Source: Salinicola socius (GTDB taxonomy: Bacteria; Pseudomonadota; Gammaproteobacteria; Pseudomonadales; Halomonadaceae). From it: 64,000 nt of DNA. Position 1 is the first letter of the stretch. Every line of letters begins with the position of its first letter. Under the pieces are notes generated by a model. That model worked only from the letters and a program-made list of their open reading frames with translations. It did no database searches and was not told the origin of the DNA. Shown piece by piece: positions 17,532 to 26,990 of this stretch. The stretch lies in assembly GCF_001937195.1 (NCBI RefSeq), contig NZ_MSDO01000005.1, positions 124,001-188,000 of the forward strand. Reading direction: 5' to 3'. The translations under genes and the position numbers were made by a program.

Positions 17532-17558
17532 ACGCCCGATCCCCAGGATCGGGCGTTT
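17532..17558 (+). terminator. intrinsic terminator of the entericidin-like gene
   Basis: A perfect 11-bp stem (ACGCCCGATCC / GGATCGGGCGT) with a 3-nt loop followed by TT, starting 7 nt after the stop codon. Confidence 0.8.
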
Positions 17559-17562
17559 CGGC

Positions 17563-17590
17563 CGTTTCGTCAGACTGATCGTTTCGTCAG
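17563..17590. repeat. 17-bp tandem duplication after the terminator
   Basis: CGTTTCGTCAGACTGAT is followed immediately by a second copy whose first 11 bases are identical. It lies between the ecnB-like terminator and fdhD. Confidence 0.65.
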
Positions 17591-17683
17591 CACGACCCTC
17601 TCGCCAGAAACCCCGCGTCGTCAACCTCACACGTGATATGGTTTCACTGCTTCCCGACGCCCGTCGACGGAATGGAGTGACCC

Positions 17684-18493
17684 ATGACAGCGCCGCTATC
17701 CTCTCGCACCGAAAGTCCCTCGCAGGATCCCCGGCGCGAACTCGAGCCGTTGGCGGCTTTCGAGGATGCCTGCGGCCTGGCGCTCGATACGCTGCCCGGT
17801 CCGCAGGAATCGCCCGTTTCCATCGTTTTCAACGATACGGCTTACGCCACGGTGCTGGCGACGCCGGATCAACTCGCGGCGCTGGCCGTGGGTTTCGCGT
17901 TCAGCGAAGGGGTGATCGATCGCTATGCCGATGTCGAAGCGCTCGATATCGAAACCAGTCGGCATGGCTTCCGGGTCCGCCTGCGGGTCGCCGAGCGGAT
18001 TGCCAGGCGTGCCGGGAGTCAGGCGAGGGCGACGCTATCGACCAGCGGCTGCGGGGCCTGCGGCGTGCAGGAAGAGTCCCAGCTGCTGTTCGGTTTGACC
18101 CGCCTGCCGGCCACGGTTTTGCCGGAAACGGCGACGCTCGCCACCGGGCTGGAGGCACTGCGAAACGAGTCCGCCCCCGGCATGCATCTGGCGTTGGGGA
18201 TTTCCAGAGCCGGCGAGGTCGTCACCCTCGGCCGCGATATCGGTCGCCACAACGCGCTGGACAAGGTGATCGGCGCCAGCCTGATGGCCGGCAGCATGCC
18301 TGCGCTGGTGATGACCTCCAGCCGCTGCAGTCTGGAGCTGGTGCAGAAGAGCGTCCGTGCGCGAATTGCTGCGCTGGCGACGCTCTCCTATCCTTCTCGG
18401 CTGGCGGTCGAGGTGGCACGCAGCTGCCATCTGACGCTGATCAACTGCCACCGTGGCAGACGGCTCGAACTGTTGAGCCGCGGCGACGACTGA
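17684..18493 (+). CDS. fdhD: formate dehydrogenase accessory sulfurtransferase FdhD
   Basis: FdhD carries sulfur from a cysteine desulfurase to the molybdenum cofactor of formate dehydrogenase-type enzymes. The 269-residue protein contains the sulfur-relay motif CGAC (within TSGCGACGV, about residues 120-126), the mid-domain GRDIGRHNALDK block near 184, and TSSRCSLELVQK near 208. It precedes, in the same direction, a YdeP-type molybdopterin oxidoreductase, its probable client, with a 324-bp gap that probably contains a separate promoter. Confidence 0.93.
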   Translation: MTAPLSSRTESPSQDPRRELEPLAAFEDACGLALDTLPGPQESPVSIVFNDTAYATVLATPDQLAALAVGFAFSEGVIDRYADVEALDIETSRHGFRVRLRVAERIARRAGSQARATLSTSGCGACGVQEESQLLFGLTRLPATVLPETATLATGLEALRNESAPGMHLALGISRAGEVVTLGRDIGRHNALDKVIGASLMAGSMPALVMTSSRCSLELVQKSVRARIAALATLSYPSRLAVEVARSCHLTLINCHRGRRLELLSRGDD

Positions 18494-18817
18494 ACGTCTT
18501 CTATCGTCCCAGCCGTCCCATCGTCCTCAAGCGTCGCGCGTATCGGCCGATACGCTATTCCGTTTGGTGCGCAGGCACTCGCCACCCCGCATATCGACAG
18601 CAAAAACGTTAGCGGCGTAATATACTTTGGTATTACGACCAACGTTGACAGCCAGTTCGTTGCCCGCCAATCGGCGAATGTCTTTCGCCGCGATAGCGAC
18701 TACCGGTTGCCGAGGCAGCCGTGCCGATCGTCGCGGTTGGCCGAGCAAGCGTGCCAGTCGTTTCCTGTCATCATTTTCGCTCGTCCTGGTCGCCCTCTCG
18801 AGCGTGTAAGGAGAAGC
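18494..18817. other. 324-bp gap fdhD to ydeP-like gene with inverted repeat
   Basis: No gene is supported. The most notable sequence is CGTAATA-N8-TATTACG at 18616-18637, described separately. The stretch is more AT-rich around 18600-18650 than its surroundings, as expected for a promoter. Confidence 0.45.
18616..18637. promoter_or_regulatory. palindromic candidate operator upstream of the ydeP-like gene
   Basis: CGTAATA, an 8-nt spacer (TACTTTGG) and TATTACG form a 7-bp dyad about 180 nt before the start codon. The size and AT-rich half-sites suit a dimeric regulator. The regulator is unknown. Confidence 0.4.
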
Positions 18818-21205
18818 ATGTCCCAGTCCTATCGTGAGTCCCAGCGAGAGTCTGCAGGAGGGTCCGGCCCGGAGGCTCCGAGCGCCGTTGCGGCCAAAAC
18901 CCCCAAGATATTCGACTATCACAACCCGGCCGGCGGCTGGGGCGCGCTGAAGTCGGTGGGCAAGCATCTGCTGCACAGTCGCTCGCCGGCGCTCAATGCG
19001 CGCTCGCTGTTCAAACTCAACCAGCCTGACGGGTTCGATTGCCCGGGCTGTGCCTGGGGCGATCCGGAGCACGCCTCCTCGTTCGAGTTCTGCGAGAACG
19101 GCGTCAAGGCGGTGACCTGGGAAGCGACAGCCAAGCGCGTTACGCGACAGTTCTTCGCCAGGCACAGTGTCAGCGAGTTGAAGACATGGGACGACTACCG
19201 TCTCGAGGATCAGGGGCGGCTGGTCGAGCCGATGCGCTATAACGCCGAGACCGATCACTACGAGCCGATCGAGTGGGAAGCGGCGCTGGATCTGATCGCC
19301 GCGGAACTCAAGGCACTGCCCACGCCGGACGATGCGCTTTTCTACACCTCCGGCAAGGCGTGCAACGAGTCCGCCTACGTGTTTCAGCTGCTGGCGCGCC
19401 TTTACGGCACCAACAACTTGCCGGACTGCTCCAACATGTGCCACGAAGCCAGCGGCGTGGCGCTCAACGCTGCGCTCGGCACCGGCAAGGGCAGTGCGCG
19501 TCTGGAAGATTTCGAGAAGGCCGAGGCGATCTTCGTCTTCGGCCAGAATCCCGGTACCAATCATCCCCGCATGCTGGGCGTGCTGCGCGAAGCTGCCGAG
19601 CGTGGTGCGACCATCGTCACTTTCAACACGCTGAAGGAGCGGGGACTCGAGAAATTCGCCGATCCCCAGAAGCCGCTGGAAATGCTGCACAACGGCAGCC
19701 ACCGCATCAGCTCGCACTACTTCCGACCCAAGCTGGGCGGCGACATGGCCGTGGTCCGAGGGATGGCCAAGGCGCTGCTGGCCCGCGATGCCGCCGGTGA
19801 AACGGTGCTCGATCACGACTTTCTGGCGGCCCATACCGTCCATTTCGAGGCCTACCGCTCGCGGGTCGAAGCGACCGGATGGGCAACCCTGGAAGCGCAG
19901 TCCGGCCTGACGCAGCTGGAGATGGAAGAGGCTGCCGAGCTTTACGCGCGCTCCAAGGCCACCATCGCCTGCTGGGCCATGGGTATCACCCAGCACGTGC
20001 ATTCCGTCGCGACCGTGCGGGAGATCGTCAATCTGCTGATGTTGCGCGGCAACCTGGGCAAGCCCGGCGCAGGCACCTCACCGGTGCGCGGCCACTCCAA
20101 TGTTCAGGGCGACCGCACCATGGGCATTTTCGAGAAGCCCTCCAGGGCGCTGCTCGATGCGTTGGAAGCGCAGTATGGCCGGCCGATGCCGCGTGAAAAT
20201 GGTGTCGATTCCGTCGCTGCCGTCGAGGCGATGCGCGATCAGCCGGGCAAGGTGTTCATCGGTCTGGCCGGGAACTTCACCCGCGCGATTTCCGATAGCG
20301 TCGTCACCGAGAAGGCGATGGCCAACTGCCGCCTGACCGCCTTCATCAGCACCAAGCTCAATCGCAGCCACCTGATCACCGGCGACCAGGCCCTGATTCT
20401 GCCGTGTATCGGTCGCAGCGAGATCGATCGCAACACGGCCGGTAAGTCGCAGCTGATCACGGTGGAAGACTCGATGAGCATGGTGCACGGCTCCGCCGGC
20501 ATCAATAAGCCGGCGGACAACGCGCTGCGCTCCGAGATCGCCATCTTGACCGGCATCGCCGAGCGGCTGTTCGCCAATGACGGGATCGACGATGAAGAGT
20601 CCGTCAGCGAGATCGTCGACTGGGCCGCGATGCGCGACGATTACGACGTCATCCGCGAGCATATCGCCGCAGTGATTCCGGGCTTCCACGATTTCAATAC
20701 CCGCGTGCGCGTGCCGCGCGGATTCTGGCTCGCCAACCCGGTGGCCCGGCTCGAATTCGGCACCGCAACCGGCAAGGCCGAGTTTTCCGATGACGCGTTG
20801 CCAAGTGCGGTGATGCACCAGCAGCTGGCGACGCGCGAGGGCTGGCTGACGCTGCAGACGATGCGCTCCCACGATCAGTACAACACCACCGTCTACGGCT
20901 ACGACGACCGCTATCGCGGCATCGAGGGCGGCCGCCAGGTGATCTTCCTCAACCGTGACGACATCGCGCGGCTCGGTTTCGAAGCCGGCCAGTGGGTCGA
21001 TCTGATCGGCGAGTCCGATGACGGCGTGACGCGACGCGTCGACGGTTTCAAGATCGTCGCCTACGACACGCCGCAGGGCTGTGCCGCTGCCTACTACCCG
21101 GAGACCAACCCGTTGATTCCGCTCTCCCACAAGGGCGATTTCAGCCATACCCCGGCCTCCAAGTCGATTGCCGTCAAGCTCGAGGCGAGCACGCGACTTG
21201 CCTGA
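18818..21205 (+). CDS. YdeP/FdhF-type molybdopterin oxidoreductase alpha subunit
   Basis: A 795-residue member of the DMSO-reductase superfamily, closest in layout to E. coli YdeP (TIGR01701-type 'oxidoreductase alpha subunit'). These are putative formate-dehydrogenase-like cytosolic enzymes lacking the selenocysteine FdhF arrangement. The ATG at 18818 has a TAAGGAGA box. Features are an N-terminal CPGC near residue 75, the PTPDDALFYTSGKACNE block near 168 (cofactor binding), SNMCHEASG near 206, GQNPGTNHPRM near 246, SPVRGHSNVQG near 424, and a C-terminal molydopterin-dinucleotide-binding domain with MRSHDQYNTTVYG near 683. No Tat signal is present. Sulfuration by the adjacent FdhD is likely. 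Confidence 0.9.
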   Translation: MSQSYRESQRESAGGSGPEAPSAVAAKTPKIFDYHNPAGGWGALKSVGKHLLHSRSPALNARSLFKLNQPDGFDCPGCAWGDPEHASSFEFCENGVKAVTWEATAKRVTRQFFARHSVSELKTWDDYRLEDQGRLVEPMRYNAETDHYEPIEWEAALDLIAAELKALPTPDDALFYTSGKACNESAYVFQLLARLYGTNNLPDCSNMCHEASGVALNAALGTGKGSARLEDFEKAEAIFVFGQNPGTNHPRMLGVLREAAERGATIVTFNTLKERGLEKFADPQKPLEMLHNGSHRISSHYFRPKLGGDMAVVRGMAKALLARDAAGETVLDHDFLAAHTVHFEAYRSRVEATGWATLEAQSGLTQLEMEEAAELYARSKATIACWAMGITQHVHSVATVREIVNLLMLRGNLGKPGAGTSPVRGHSNVQGDRTMGIFEKPSRALLDALEAQYGRPMPRENGVDSVAAVEAMRDQPGKVFIGLAGNFTRAISDSVVTEKAMANCRLTAFISTKLNRSHLITGDQALILPCIGRSEIDRNTAGKSQLITVEDSMSMVHGSAGINKPADNALRSEIAILTGIAERLFANDGIDDEESVSEIVDWAAMRDDYDVIREHIAAVIPGFHDFNTRVRVPRGFWLANPVARLEFGTATGKAEFSDDALPSAVMHQQLATREGWLTLQTMRSHDQYNTTVYGYDDRYRGIEGGRQVIFLNRDDIARLGFEAGQWVDLIGESDDGVTRRVDGFKIVAYDTPQGCAAAYYPETNPLIPLSHKGDFSHTPASKSIAVKLEASTRLA

Positions 21206-21485
21206 TCGACCCGCCTTGACCGATCTGCAGCGTCATTGGGAAGCGCTGCAGATCGAGCATCCCCAGCTCGATCCGGTCGCTGCACTGGTATTGCTGGCGC
21301 TTCGCCAGTCCGACGCGCCGGGTGACGGCAGCGTCTCCACGGCACTGATGTCGCGCCGCCTGGGCCTCGAACACGCGCTGATTCGTCGTGCGGCTGCCGA
21401 ACTCGAAACCGGCGGCTGGGTTTCGGCGCAGCCGGTCGGCGGTGCCAGCCCTGCCTTGCGGTTGATTTTGACGCCCACTTGCTGA
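21198..21485 (+). CDS. small winged-helix-like protein downstream of the ydeP-like gene
   Basis: A 95-residue product from the TTG at 21198, which overlaps the oxidoreductase stop by 8 nt; a TTG at 21168 would add 10 residues. The sequence LQRHWEALQIEHPQLDPVAALVLLALRQ then SVSTALMSRRLGLEHALIRRAAAELETGGWVSAQ (about residues 10-75) reads as helix-turn-helix plus a wing. It may be a regulator or an accessory of the oxidoreductase. Translation is probably coupled to the upstream gene. No family name is assigned. Confidence 0.6.
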   Translation: MPDRPALTDLQRHWEALQIEHPQLDPVAALVLLALRQSDAPGDGSVSTALMSRRLGLEHALIRRAAAELETGGWVSAQPVGGASPALRLILTPTC

Positions 21486-21537
21486 CTCAATGCCGGTATC
21501 GATGAATGTTTCGATCACCGGGGAGAGGAAGCAAGAC

Positions 21538-22302
21538 ATGCCAGACGAGCCATTGAAGGGACGAGTCGCCGTGGTCACCGGCGGCGGTGTAGGCATCGGC
21601 TACGCTATCGCCAGGGCGCTGGCGGCCGCCGGCGCACGGGTGGTGATTACCTATCGCTCTCATCAACCCGATTCACACACGCTGGCAGCGTTGACCGCCA
21701 GCGGCGGTGAAACGGCGTTGGCCCGATCGCTGGACGTTACCGACGAAGCTGCGGTCGAGAGCTTCGCGCGCTGGCTGAAAGAAGAGGTCGGCGGTATCGA
21801 TATCCTGATCAACAATGCCGGTGGCCTGATTCAGCGTTCGACCATCGAGGAGATGCCGTTCTCGCTGTGGCGCCAGGTTCAGGCGCTCAACGTCGACTCG
21901 GTCTTTCTTGTCACCCATCATCTGCTGCCGCTATTCCGCGAAAACAGCGGGCGCATCGTCACGGTCTCCTCGCTGGCCGGGCGCAATGGCGGCCATCCCG
22001 GTGCCACGGCCTACGCCACCGCCAAGGCGGCGCTGTTCGGCTTCACCCGCGGGTTGGCGAAGGAAGTGGCGGGGCGGGGGATTACGGTCAACGCGCTGGC
22101 GCCGGGTTTCATCGAAGCGACACCGTTCCATGCGACCTTTACCACCGATGAATCGAAACGCGCCACCATCGACACGATCCCCGCCGGACGCGCCGGCCTG
22201 CCCGAAGACGTTGCCTCGGCAGCGCTGTGGCTCGCCAGCGACGGCGCCGCTTTCGTCTCCGGTACCATCGTCGATATCAACGGCGGCCAGTACTTTGGTT
22301 AA
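21538..22302 (+). CDS. short-chain dehydrogenase/reductase (FabG-like)
   Basis: A 254-residue classical SDR from the ATG at 21538, which has a GGGAGAGGAAG box; the upstream ATG at 21490 lacks one. Motifs are VTGGGVGIGYAIA near residue 11, NNAGG near 90, the catalytic SSLAG near 141 and YATAK near 154-158. Length and C-terminal SGTIVDINGGQYFG resemble the FabG/3-oxoacyl reductase group, but many dehydrogenases share this. The substrate is unknown. The TAA stop falls within the first unit of a 3 x 21-bp tandem repeat. Confidence 0.87.
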   Translation: MPDEPLKGRVAVVTGGGVGIGYAIARALAAAGARVVITYRSHQPDSHTLAALTASGGETALARSLDVTDEAAVESFARWLKEEVGGIDILINNAGGLIQRSTIEEMPFSLWRQVQALNVDSVFLVTHHLLPLFRENSGRIVTVSSLAGRNGGHPGATAYATAKAALFGFTRGLAKEVAGRGITVNALAPGFIEATPFHATFTTDESKRATIDTIPAGRAGLPEDVASAALWLASDGAAFVSGTIVDINGGQYFG

Positions 22303-22357
22303 GGGCTCTGGCCGATCGGTTAAGGGCTCTGGCTGATCGGTTAAGGGCTCTGGCTGA
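22297..22357. repeat. 3 x 21-bp tandem repeat spanning the SDR stop codon
   Basis: GGTTAAGGGCTCTGGCCGATC (22297-22317), a copy with one change (22318-22338), and a third truncated copy to 22357. Each unit carries an in-frame-looking GGTTAA, so the stop codon is itself duplicated. It separates the SDR from the convergent ABC operon. Confidence 0.9.
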
Positions 22358-22359
22358 GA

Positions 22360-23127
22360 TCAACCCCCGAACGAATATCGCCGCTCCAGTCGCTCGAACA
22401 GCAGGTCGGTGACGATCGCCAGCAAACCGACCAGCAGCGCGCCCTGGATCACGTAGGCCAGGTTGTTGCCGACCAGGCCGGCGATCAGCGGCGTGCCCAG
22501 GCTCTTGGCGCCGACGGTGGAGCCGATGGTGGCGGTGCCGATGTTGATGATCACCGAGACCCGGATCCCGGCGATGATCACCCGCATTGCCAGGGGCAGT
22601 TCGACTCGACGCAGAATCTGCCAGCGGCTCATGCCGTTGCCGCGGGCGGCTTCGAGGGTGGTTTGCGGCACCGTACCCAGGCCGGCGATGGTGTTCTGGA
22701 TGACCGGCAGCAGGCCGTAGAGCGACAGCGCGATGATGGTCGGGGCGAAGCCGAAGCCGGCCAGCGGCACGGCGATGGCGAGTACCGCGGCGGGCGGAAA
22801 GGTCTGGCCGATCGCGGCCAGCGACGACACCATCGGTTCGAACTCGCGCCCGACCGGACGGGTCACGAACAGCCCGGCGGCGATGCCGATCGTGACCGAG
22901 ATCAGCGACGACACCAGCACCAGGCCGATGTGGGCGAGCATCAGGTTGAGGAAGCTGTCGCGCGAGTAGAGCGGGGTACCGAGATCGGGAAACAGCGCCC
23001 GGAACAGCGGCTCAAGCTGGCCCATGCCCAGCGTCAGCCCGATCAGCAGTAGCACCAGCACGCCCAGAACGCCGTTGCCGGCCGAGGCAGCGCGAAGCCG
23101 CCCGACGCCGAGAGTCGACCCCTTCAT
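22360..23127 (-). CDS. yehW: osmoprotectant ABC transporter permease (YehW type)
   Basis: A 255-residue inner-membrane permease with about six helices and the EAA-like loop [16 protein letters not shown] near residue 155, followed by [13 protein letters not shown]. It is the last gene of a four-gene operon in the exact order of E. coli osmF(yehZ)-yehY-yehX-yehW. Its start overlaps the yehX stop by 4 nt. The complex imports betaine-like osmoprotectants with low affinity in E. coli; exact substrate here is unknown. Confidence 0.9.
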   Translation of the reverse strand: MKGSTLGVGRLRAASAGNGVLGVLVLLLIGLTLGMGQLEPLFRALFPDLGTPLYSRDSFLNLMLAHIGLVLVSSLISVTIGIAAGLFVTRPVGREFEPMVSSLAAIGQTFPPAAVLAIAVPLAGFGFAPTIIALSLYGLLPVIQNTIAGLGTVPQTTLEAARGNGMSRWQILRRVELPLAMRVIIAGIRVSVIINIGTATIGSTVGAKSLGTPLIAGLVGNNLAYVIQGALLVGLLAIVTDLLFERLERRYSFGG

Positions 23128-24188
23128 GAGGCGTGCACCCGCTGTTCGGCCTGGATGCCCATGACGCCCTGCATGCCGATTTCGCCGATCAGCTTGCCCG
23201 CCTCATCGATCACCGGCAGCACCATCACGCGATACCACACCATGCGCGAAAGCGCCTCCTTCAGGCTCATGTCGGGCGTGGCCGTCCACTCAGACTTGAC
23301 CGGAGTCACGCCACCGTCGTCCAGCCTGGCGCCTTCGAGGGCGACGGGCCGGCCGGCGTCGTCGAGCTGCCAGCAATGATCGAGGCCGGGCAGCGTGGCA
23401 TGGTGCGCGAGACTCGGGGGCCGCTGATACTGATGCACCCAGCGGCGCGAGAGCAGCTTGAGACCGAGATCCGCCTGGCCGATGAACTCGCGCACGAAAT
23501 CATCCGCCGGCGTCACCATCATTTCGATCGGTCGGTCGTACTGTACCAGCCGGCCGCCATTGAGTAGCGCGATGCGGGTCGCCAGCTGCAGCGCCTCGTC
23601 CATGTCGTGGGTGACGAACACGATGGTCTTGCCGGTCTGTTGATGAACGCGCTTCATCTCGGCCTGCAGCACTTCGCGGGTGATCGGATCGACCGCGCCG
23701 AAGGGCTCGTCCATCAGCAGCACTTCGGGATCGGCGGCCAGCGCGCGGGCCACGCCGACGCGCTGGGCCTGGCCGCCGGAGAGCTGGTGCGGGTACTTGT
23801 GGCGAAATTCGCTCGGGTCGAGATGGAACATGGCCATCAGCTCGTCGACCCGATCGTCGATCCGCGACTTCGGCCATTTCAACAGTTGCGGCACGGTGGC
23901 GATGTTCTGGGCCACGCTCCAGTGGGGGAACAGTCCGGTCGACTGGATGGCATAGCCGATCCGTCTTCTGAGCTGCTCGGTCGGTAGCGTATTGACGTCG
24001 TCGCCGTTGAGAATGATACGGCCACCGCTCAGTGGTATCAGGCGATTGATCATTTTCAGGGTGGTCGACTTGCCACAGCCGGAGGGCCCGATCAATACGC
24101 CGAACTCGCCGGTCTCCAGTGTCAGCGACACATCGTCGACGACGTGCTTGCCCGCGTAGGTCTTGGTCAACCCTTGCAATTCAATCAT
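23124..24188 (-). CDS. yehX: osmoprotectant ABC transporter ATP-binding protein (YehX/OpuCA type)
   Basis: A 354-residue ATPase with Walker [10 protein letters not shown] near residue 34, Q-loop YAIQSTG near 78, ABC signature LSGGQAQR near 133, Walker B LLMDEPFG near 156 and a switch His in [10 protein letters not shown] near 188. After residue 280 there is a CBS-like module ([17 protein letters not shown]), which in OpuA/OpuC-type ATPases senses ionic strength, so activity may be gated by osmolarity. Longer than YehX of E. coli (308) because of this extension. Confidence 0.92.
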   Translation of the reverse strand: MIELQGLTKTYAGKHVVDDVSLTLETGEFGVLIGPSGCGKSTTLKMINRLIPLSGGRIILNGDDVNTLPTEQLRRRIGYAIQSTGLFPHWSVAQNIATVPQLLKWPKSRIDDRVDELMAMFHLDPSEFRHKYPHQLSGGQAQRVGVARALAADPEVLLMDEPFGAVDPITREVLQAEMKRVHQQTGKTIVFVTHDMDEALQLATRIALLNGGRLVQYDRPIEMMVTPADDFVREFIGQADLGLKLLSRRWVHQYQRPPSLAHHATLPGLDHCWQLDDAGRPVALEGARLDDGGVTPVKSEWTATPDMSLKEALSRMVWYRVMVLPVIDEAGKLIGEIGMQGVMGIQAEQRVHAS

Positions 24189-24222
24189 GAGGATCGTTCC
24201 TGATCGGATCCTGAAACGGGGG

Positions 24223-25410
24223 TCAGCGAGTGCCGGCCGGGCGACTCAAACTGACCAGAATCTGCAGCGCGAAGTCGGCGATTACCGCCAGCACGATGGT
24301 CGGAATGGCGCCCAGCAGGACCAGATCGATGGCGTACTGGCCCAGCCCCTGAAAAATGAAGGCGCCGAAGCCACCGGCACCGATCAGCGCCGCGACCACG
24401 ACCAGGCCGATCGCCTGAACGGTGACGATGCGCAGTCCCGAGAGAATCACCGGCAGCGCCAGCGGGATTTCCACCTGCCACAGAATCTGGCGTGGGGTCA
24501 TGCCCATCCCGCGGGCCGCCTCCAGTGCGCCGCTGGAGACGCCGGCAAGGCCCGAGTAGGTGTTGCGCACGATCGGCAGCAGCGAATAGAGCACCAGCGC
24601 GATGATCGCCGGTGCCACCCCGATACCGCTGACGCCGAGATCACCCAGCCAGGGAACGGCGCGGCCAAGCGCGGAAAGCGGCGCGATGAGCAGGCCGAAC
24701 ACGGCGATCGAGGGTAGCGTCTGGAAAACGTTGAGAACGCTGAACAGGCCGTTGCGCAGCCGGGCGCGGCGATTCGCCATCAGTCCCAACGGCAGGCCGA
24801 CCAGCAGCGCCGGCACCAGAGCGCCCCCCACCAGCAGTAGATGACGGATGAGCTGATCGACGAAGTTATCCCGCTGGTTGGCGAATTCGCGCATGATCGA
24901 CAGCGGTGCCAGCAGGTCGCCGCAAAAGCACGCAGCGATCACGGCCAGCGCCGCCATGCCGTACAGGGCGCGTCCGGCCATGCCGAGACGCAGTCGCTGT
25001 AACGCATCGATGGCGATCAGCACGCAGACGAACAGCAGGATCCAGAAGGTCGCGCCTTGCGACACCCGGGCGGCCGGCGAGGCATCGACCAGCGCGCGGT
25101 GGGCGTAGCCCCCCAGTGCCTGGAAATCGAGCGCCAGCAGCGGCAGGGTGGCGATCAGCGAAAGCCAAAGGGCAGTGCGCACGCTCAAAGGCCTGGCCAG
25201 CGCCGCGAGCAGCAGGGCCAGCCCGATCAGGGCGAAAGCGGCGAGCTGCCAGCTCGCCGACGCCTCCCACAGCATCACCGACTGACCCGAGGCCAGCCGG
25301 TTGGGAGAGAGACTCGCGAAGGGCAGCAGCCCGACACTGGCGACGGCGGCAACCAGCAGCGTCATCAGTACCCGGTTGCCGACCCATTGCCGGCTTCGTG
25401 TCGACGCCAT
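24223..25410 (-). CDS. yehY: osmoprotectant ABC transporter permease (YehY type, long)
   Basis: A 395-residue permease. The first 180 or so residues hold several extra membrane helices, as in E. coli YehY (385). The second half is the transport core with the EAA-type loop ALEAARGMGMTPRQIL near residue 292. It lies 8 nt after osmF and 34 nt before yehX. With YehW it forms the heteromeric membrane channel. Confidence 0.9.
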   Translation of the reverse strand: MASTRSRQWVGNRVLMTLLVAAVASVGLLPFASLSPNRLASGQSVMLWEASASWQLAAFALIGLALLLAALARPLSVRTALWLSLIATLPLLALDFQALGGYAHRALVDASPAARVSQGATFWILLFVCVLIAIDALQRLRLGMAGRALYGMAALAVIAACFCGDLLAPLSIMREFANQRDNFVDQLIRHLLLVGGALVPALLVGLPLGLMANRRARLRNGLFSVLNVFQTLPSIAVFGLLIAPLSALGRAVPWLGDLGVSGIGVAPAIIALVLYSLLPIVRNTYSGLAGVSSGALEAARGMGMTPRQILWQVEIPLALPVILSGLRIVTVQAIGLVVVAALIGAGGFGAFIFQGLGQYAIDLVLLGAIPTIVLAVIADFALQILVSLSRPAGTR

Positions 25411-25418
25411 CAGCGAAA

Positions 25419-26363
25419 TCAGTCCAGCAGACCCTGTTCGACGAGATAGTCATGCGCGACCTGGTCCGCCGGTAGCCCGTCGACCTGAATCTTGCCGTTC
25501 AATCGCTGCAACGTTTCCCGGTCTAGCGATTCGAACACCGGCTTCAGCAGTTCCTCGATTTGAGGATAAGCGTCGAGCACCGACTGACGCACCACCGGGG
25601 CGGGCTCGTAGACCATCTGCACGCCCTGGGGATCGTCCATCACCTTGAGACTGGCGGCGGCAATCGCGCCATCGGTGCCGTAGACCATCGCCGCGTTGGT
25701 ACCGCTGGTGCCTTCGGCGGCAGCGCGAATGGTGGCAGCCGTGTTGCCGCCGGAGAGAACCAGTAGCTGGTCTTCGCTGAGCGTGAAGTCATAGGCGCGC
25801 TGGAAGCTCGGCAGAGCGGCGTCGCTCTCGACGAATTCCGCCGAGGCGGCCAGCTTGATCTCGCCACCGTCGCCGACCCACTGACCGAAGTCGGCCATGG
25901 TGGAAAGGTCGTTGTCATCGGCCACGTCCTGGCGCAGGGCGATGGCCCAGGTGTTGTTGGCGGGCGCCGGCGTCAGCCATGCCAACTGGTGTGCTTTGCT
26001 GTCGGCGGCCTTGATCTTGTCGTATCCCGCCTGCTCGTCTTTCCACGCCGGATCGTCGGTGGTATCGGTGAAGAATGCGCCGTTGCCGGTGTATTCGGGG
26101 TAGAGATCGATGTCGCCGGCCACCAGCGCCTGGCGCACGATATTGGTCGGGCCTAGCTGCAGACGGCTGTCGACCGGCAGATCGGCGTTCTCCAGCACGT
26201 CGACGATCATGTTGCCGAGCAGGGAGCCTTCGGTATCGATCTTGGATGCAACGCGAATCGGTTGCTGATCGTCCTGCGCCAGGGCTTGGCTCAAGCCGAC
26301 GCTGGCGATGATCGCGGCGGCGGCGACGGAGGTGATGAGACGAGTGGAGAGCGACGGGCGCAT
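25419..26363 (-). CDS. osmF: periplasmic osmoprotectant-binding protein (OsmF/YehZ type)
   Basis: A 314-residue secreted solute-binding protein of the OpuAC/QAT family. It has an N-terminal signal peptide (basic MRPSLSTR, hydrophobic core, AxA-type site LSQALAQ near residue 29). The mature domain starts with PIRVASKIDTEGSLLGNM and contains the family's YPEYTGNG near 119 and a Trp/Tyr-rich pocket. First gene of the operon, with an AAAGGAA box, so the operon promoter must lie in 26364-26600; none was clearly identified. Confidence 0.92.
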   Translation of the reverse strand: MRPSLSTRLITSVAAAAIIASVGLSQALAQDDQQPIRVASKIDTEGSLLGNMIVDVLENADLPVDSRLQLGPTNIVRQALVAGDIDLYPEYTGNGAFFTDTTDDPAWKDEQAGYDKIKAADSKAHQLAWLTPAPANNTWAIALRQDVADDNDLSTMADFGQWVGDGGEIKLAASAEFVESDAALPSFQRAYDFTLSEDQLLVLSGGNTAATIRAAAEGTSGTNAAMVYGTDGAIAAASLKVMDDPQGVQMVYEPAPVVRQSVLDAYPQIEELLKPVFESLDRETLQRLNGKIQVDGLPADQVAHDYLVEQGLLD

Positions 26364-26616
26364 GGCGGCGTTCCTTTGCGATCGGTGAGCGTGAAGGCTC
26401 GTGTGAGGAGCCTGAAGACTCGATGATTATCGGTCGTCCGTCCGGGACGGCTGTTGTCGACGGCCGGGGGACGAACCTGTCCAGGCCAAGGCTTGAGTCT
26501 AGCGGTAGTGCGCCCGGTCGACCAGCCGATGCCGAGCCGCCCGCTAGCTGCTAGGATTGAGCGATCCGAAGTCCATTCGATCAGGAATAGGACACCAAGA
26601 CAGAAAGGAGTAGGAC

Positions 26617-26934
26617 ATGAAGATTACCGGCGCGGCGTTGATCGTGAGCGGCTTTCTACTGGCCGGTTGCAGTACCGCCCCCAAGCCCGACGAGGCGCCC
26701 CGGCCCCCTGACGTCAAGCCGGTTCCCGCGGACGCCTGCGGCGCGCAGACCGTAGGCAGTCTGGTCGGCACGATGCTGGACGACGATGTGCGGGCACGAA
26801 TCGCGGATCGTTCGCGCGCCGCCGACATTCGAGTGATCGAACCCGGCCAAGCCTACACGATGGATTATCGCTCGGAGCGGCTCAACATCAAGGTCGATGA
26901 TCAGCGCAAGATCACGGACATTTCCTGCGGCTGA
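26617..26934 (+). CDS. I78-family peptidase-inhibitor lipoprotein
   Basis: A 105-residue lipoprotein with the lipobox LAGC near residue 15-18 and a short Pro-rich linker. The Inhibitor I78 domain (about 40-105) begins DACGAQTVGSLVG, includes RIADRSRAADIRVIEPGQAYTMDY, and ends in the paired Cys CG. I78 domains resemble potato-inhibitor-I-like folds and inhibit serine proteases; bacterial roles are little studied. A strong AAAGGAG box precedes the ATG and a terminator follows. Confidence 0.88.
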   Translation: MKITGAALIVSGFLLAGCSTAPKPDEAPRPPDVKPVPADACGAQTVGSLVGTMLDDDVRARIADRSRAADIRVIEPGQAYTMDYRSERLNIKVDDQRKITDISCG

Positions 26935-26960
26935 ACGAGGGGAGGCAGGCTGGGACATGC

Positions 26961-26990
26961 GAAGAGGGCCGGCTGACCACCGGCTCTTTC
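26961..26990 (+). terminator. terminator of the I78 lipoprotein gene
   Basis: GAAGAGGGCCGG pairs with CCGGCTCTTTC (one bulge) around a 7-nt loop, followed by TGTTTG. It starts 26 nt after the stop codon and runs straight into the 15-bp repeat array. Confidence 0.7.

Noticed and set aside
18527-20002. 491-residue minus-strand open frame over the ydeP-like gene
   Set aside because: Shadow caused by codon bias of the real gene; no start signal or recognisable domain.
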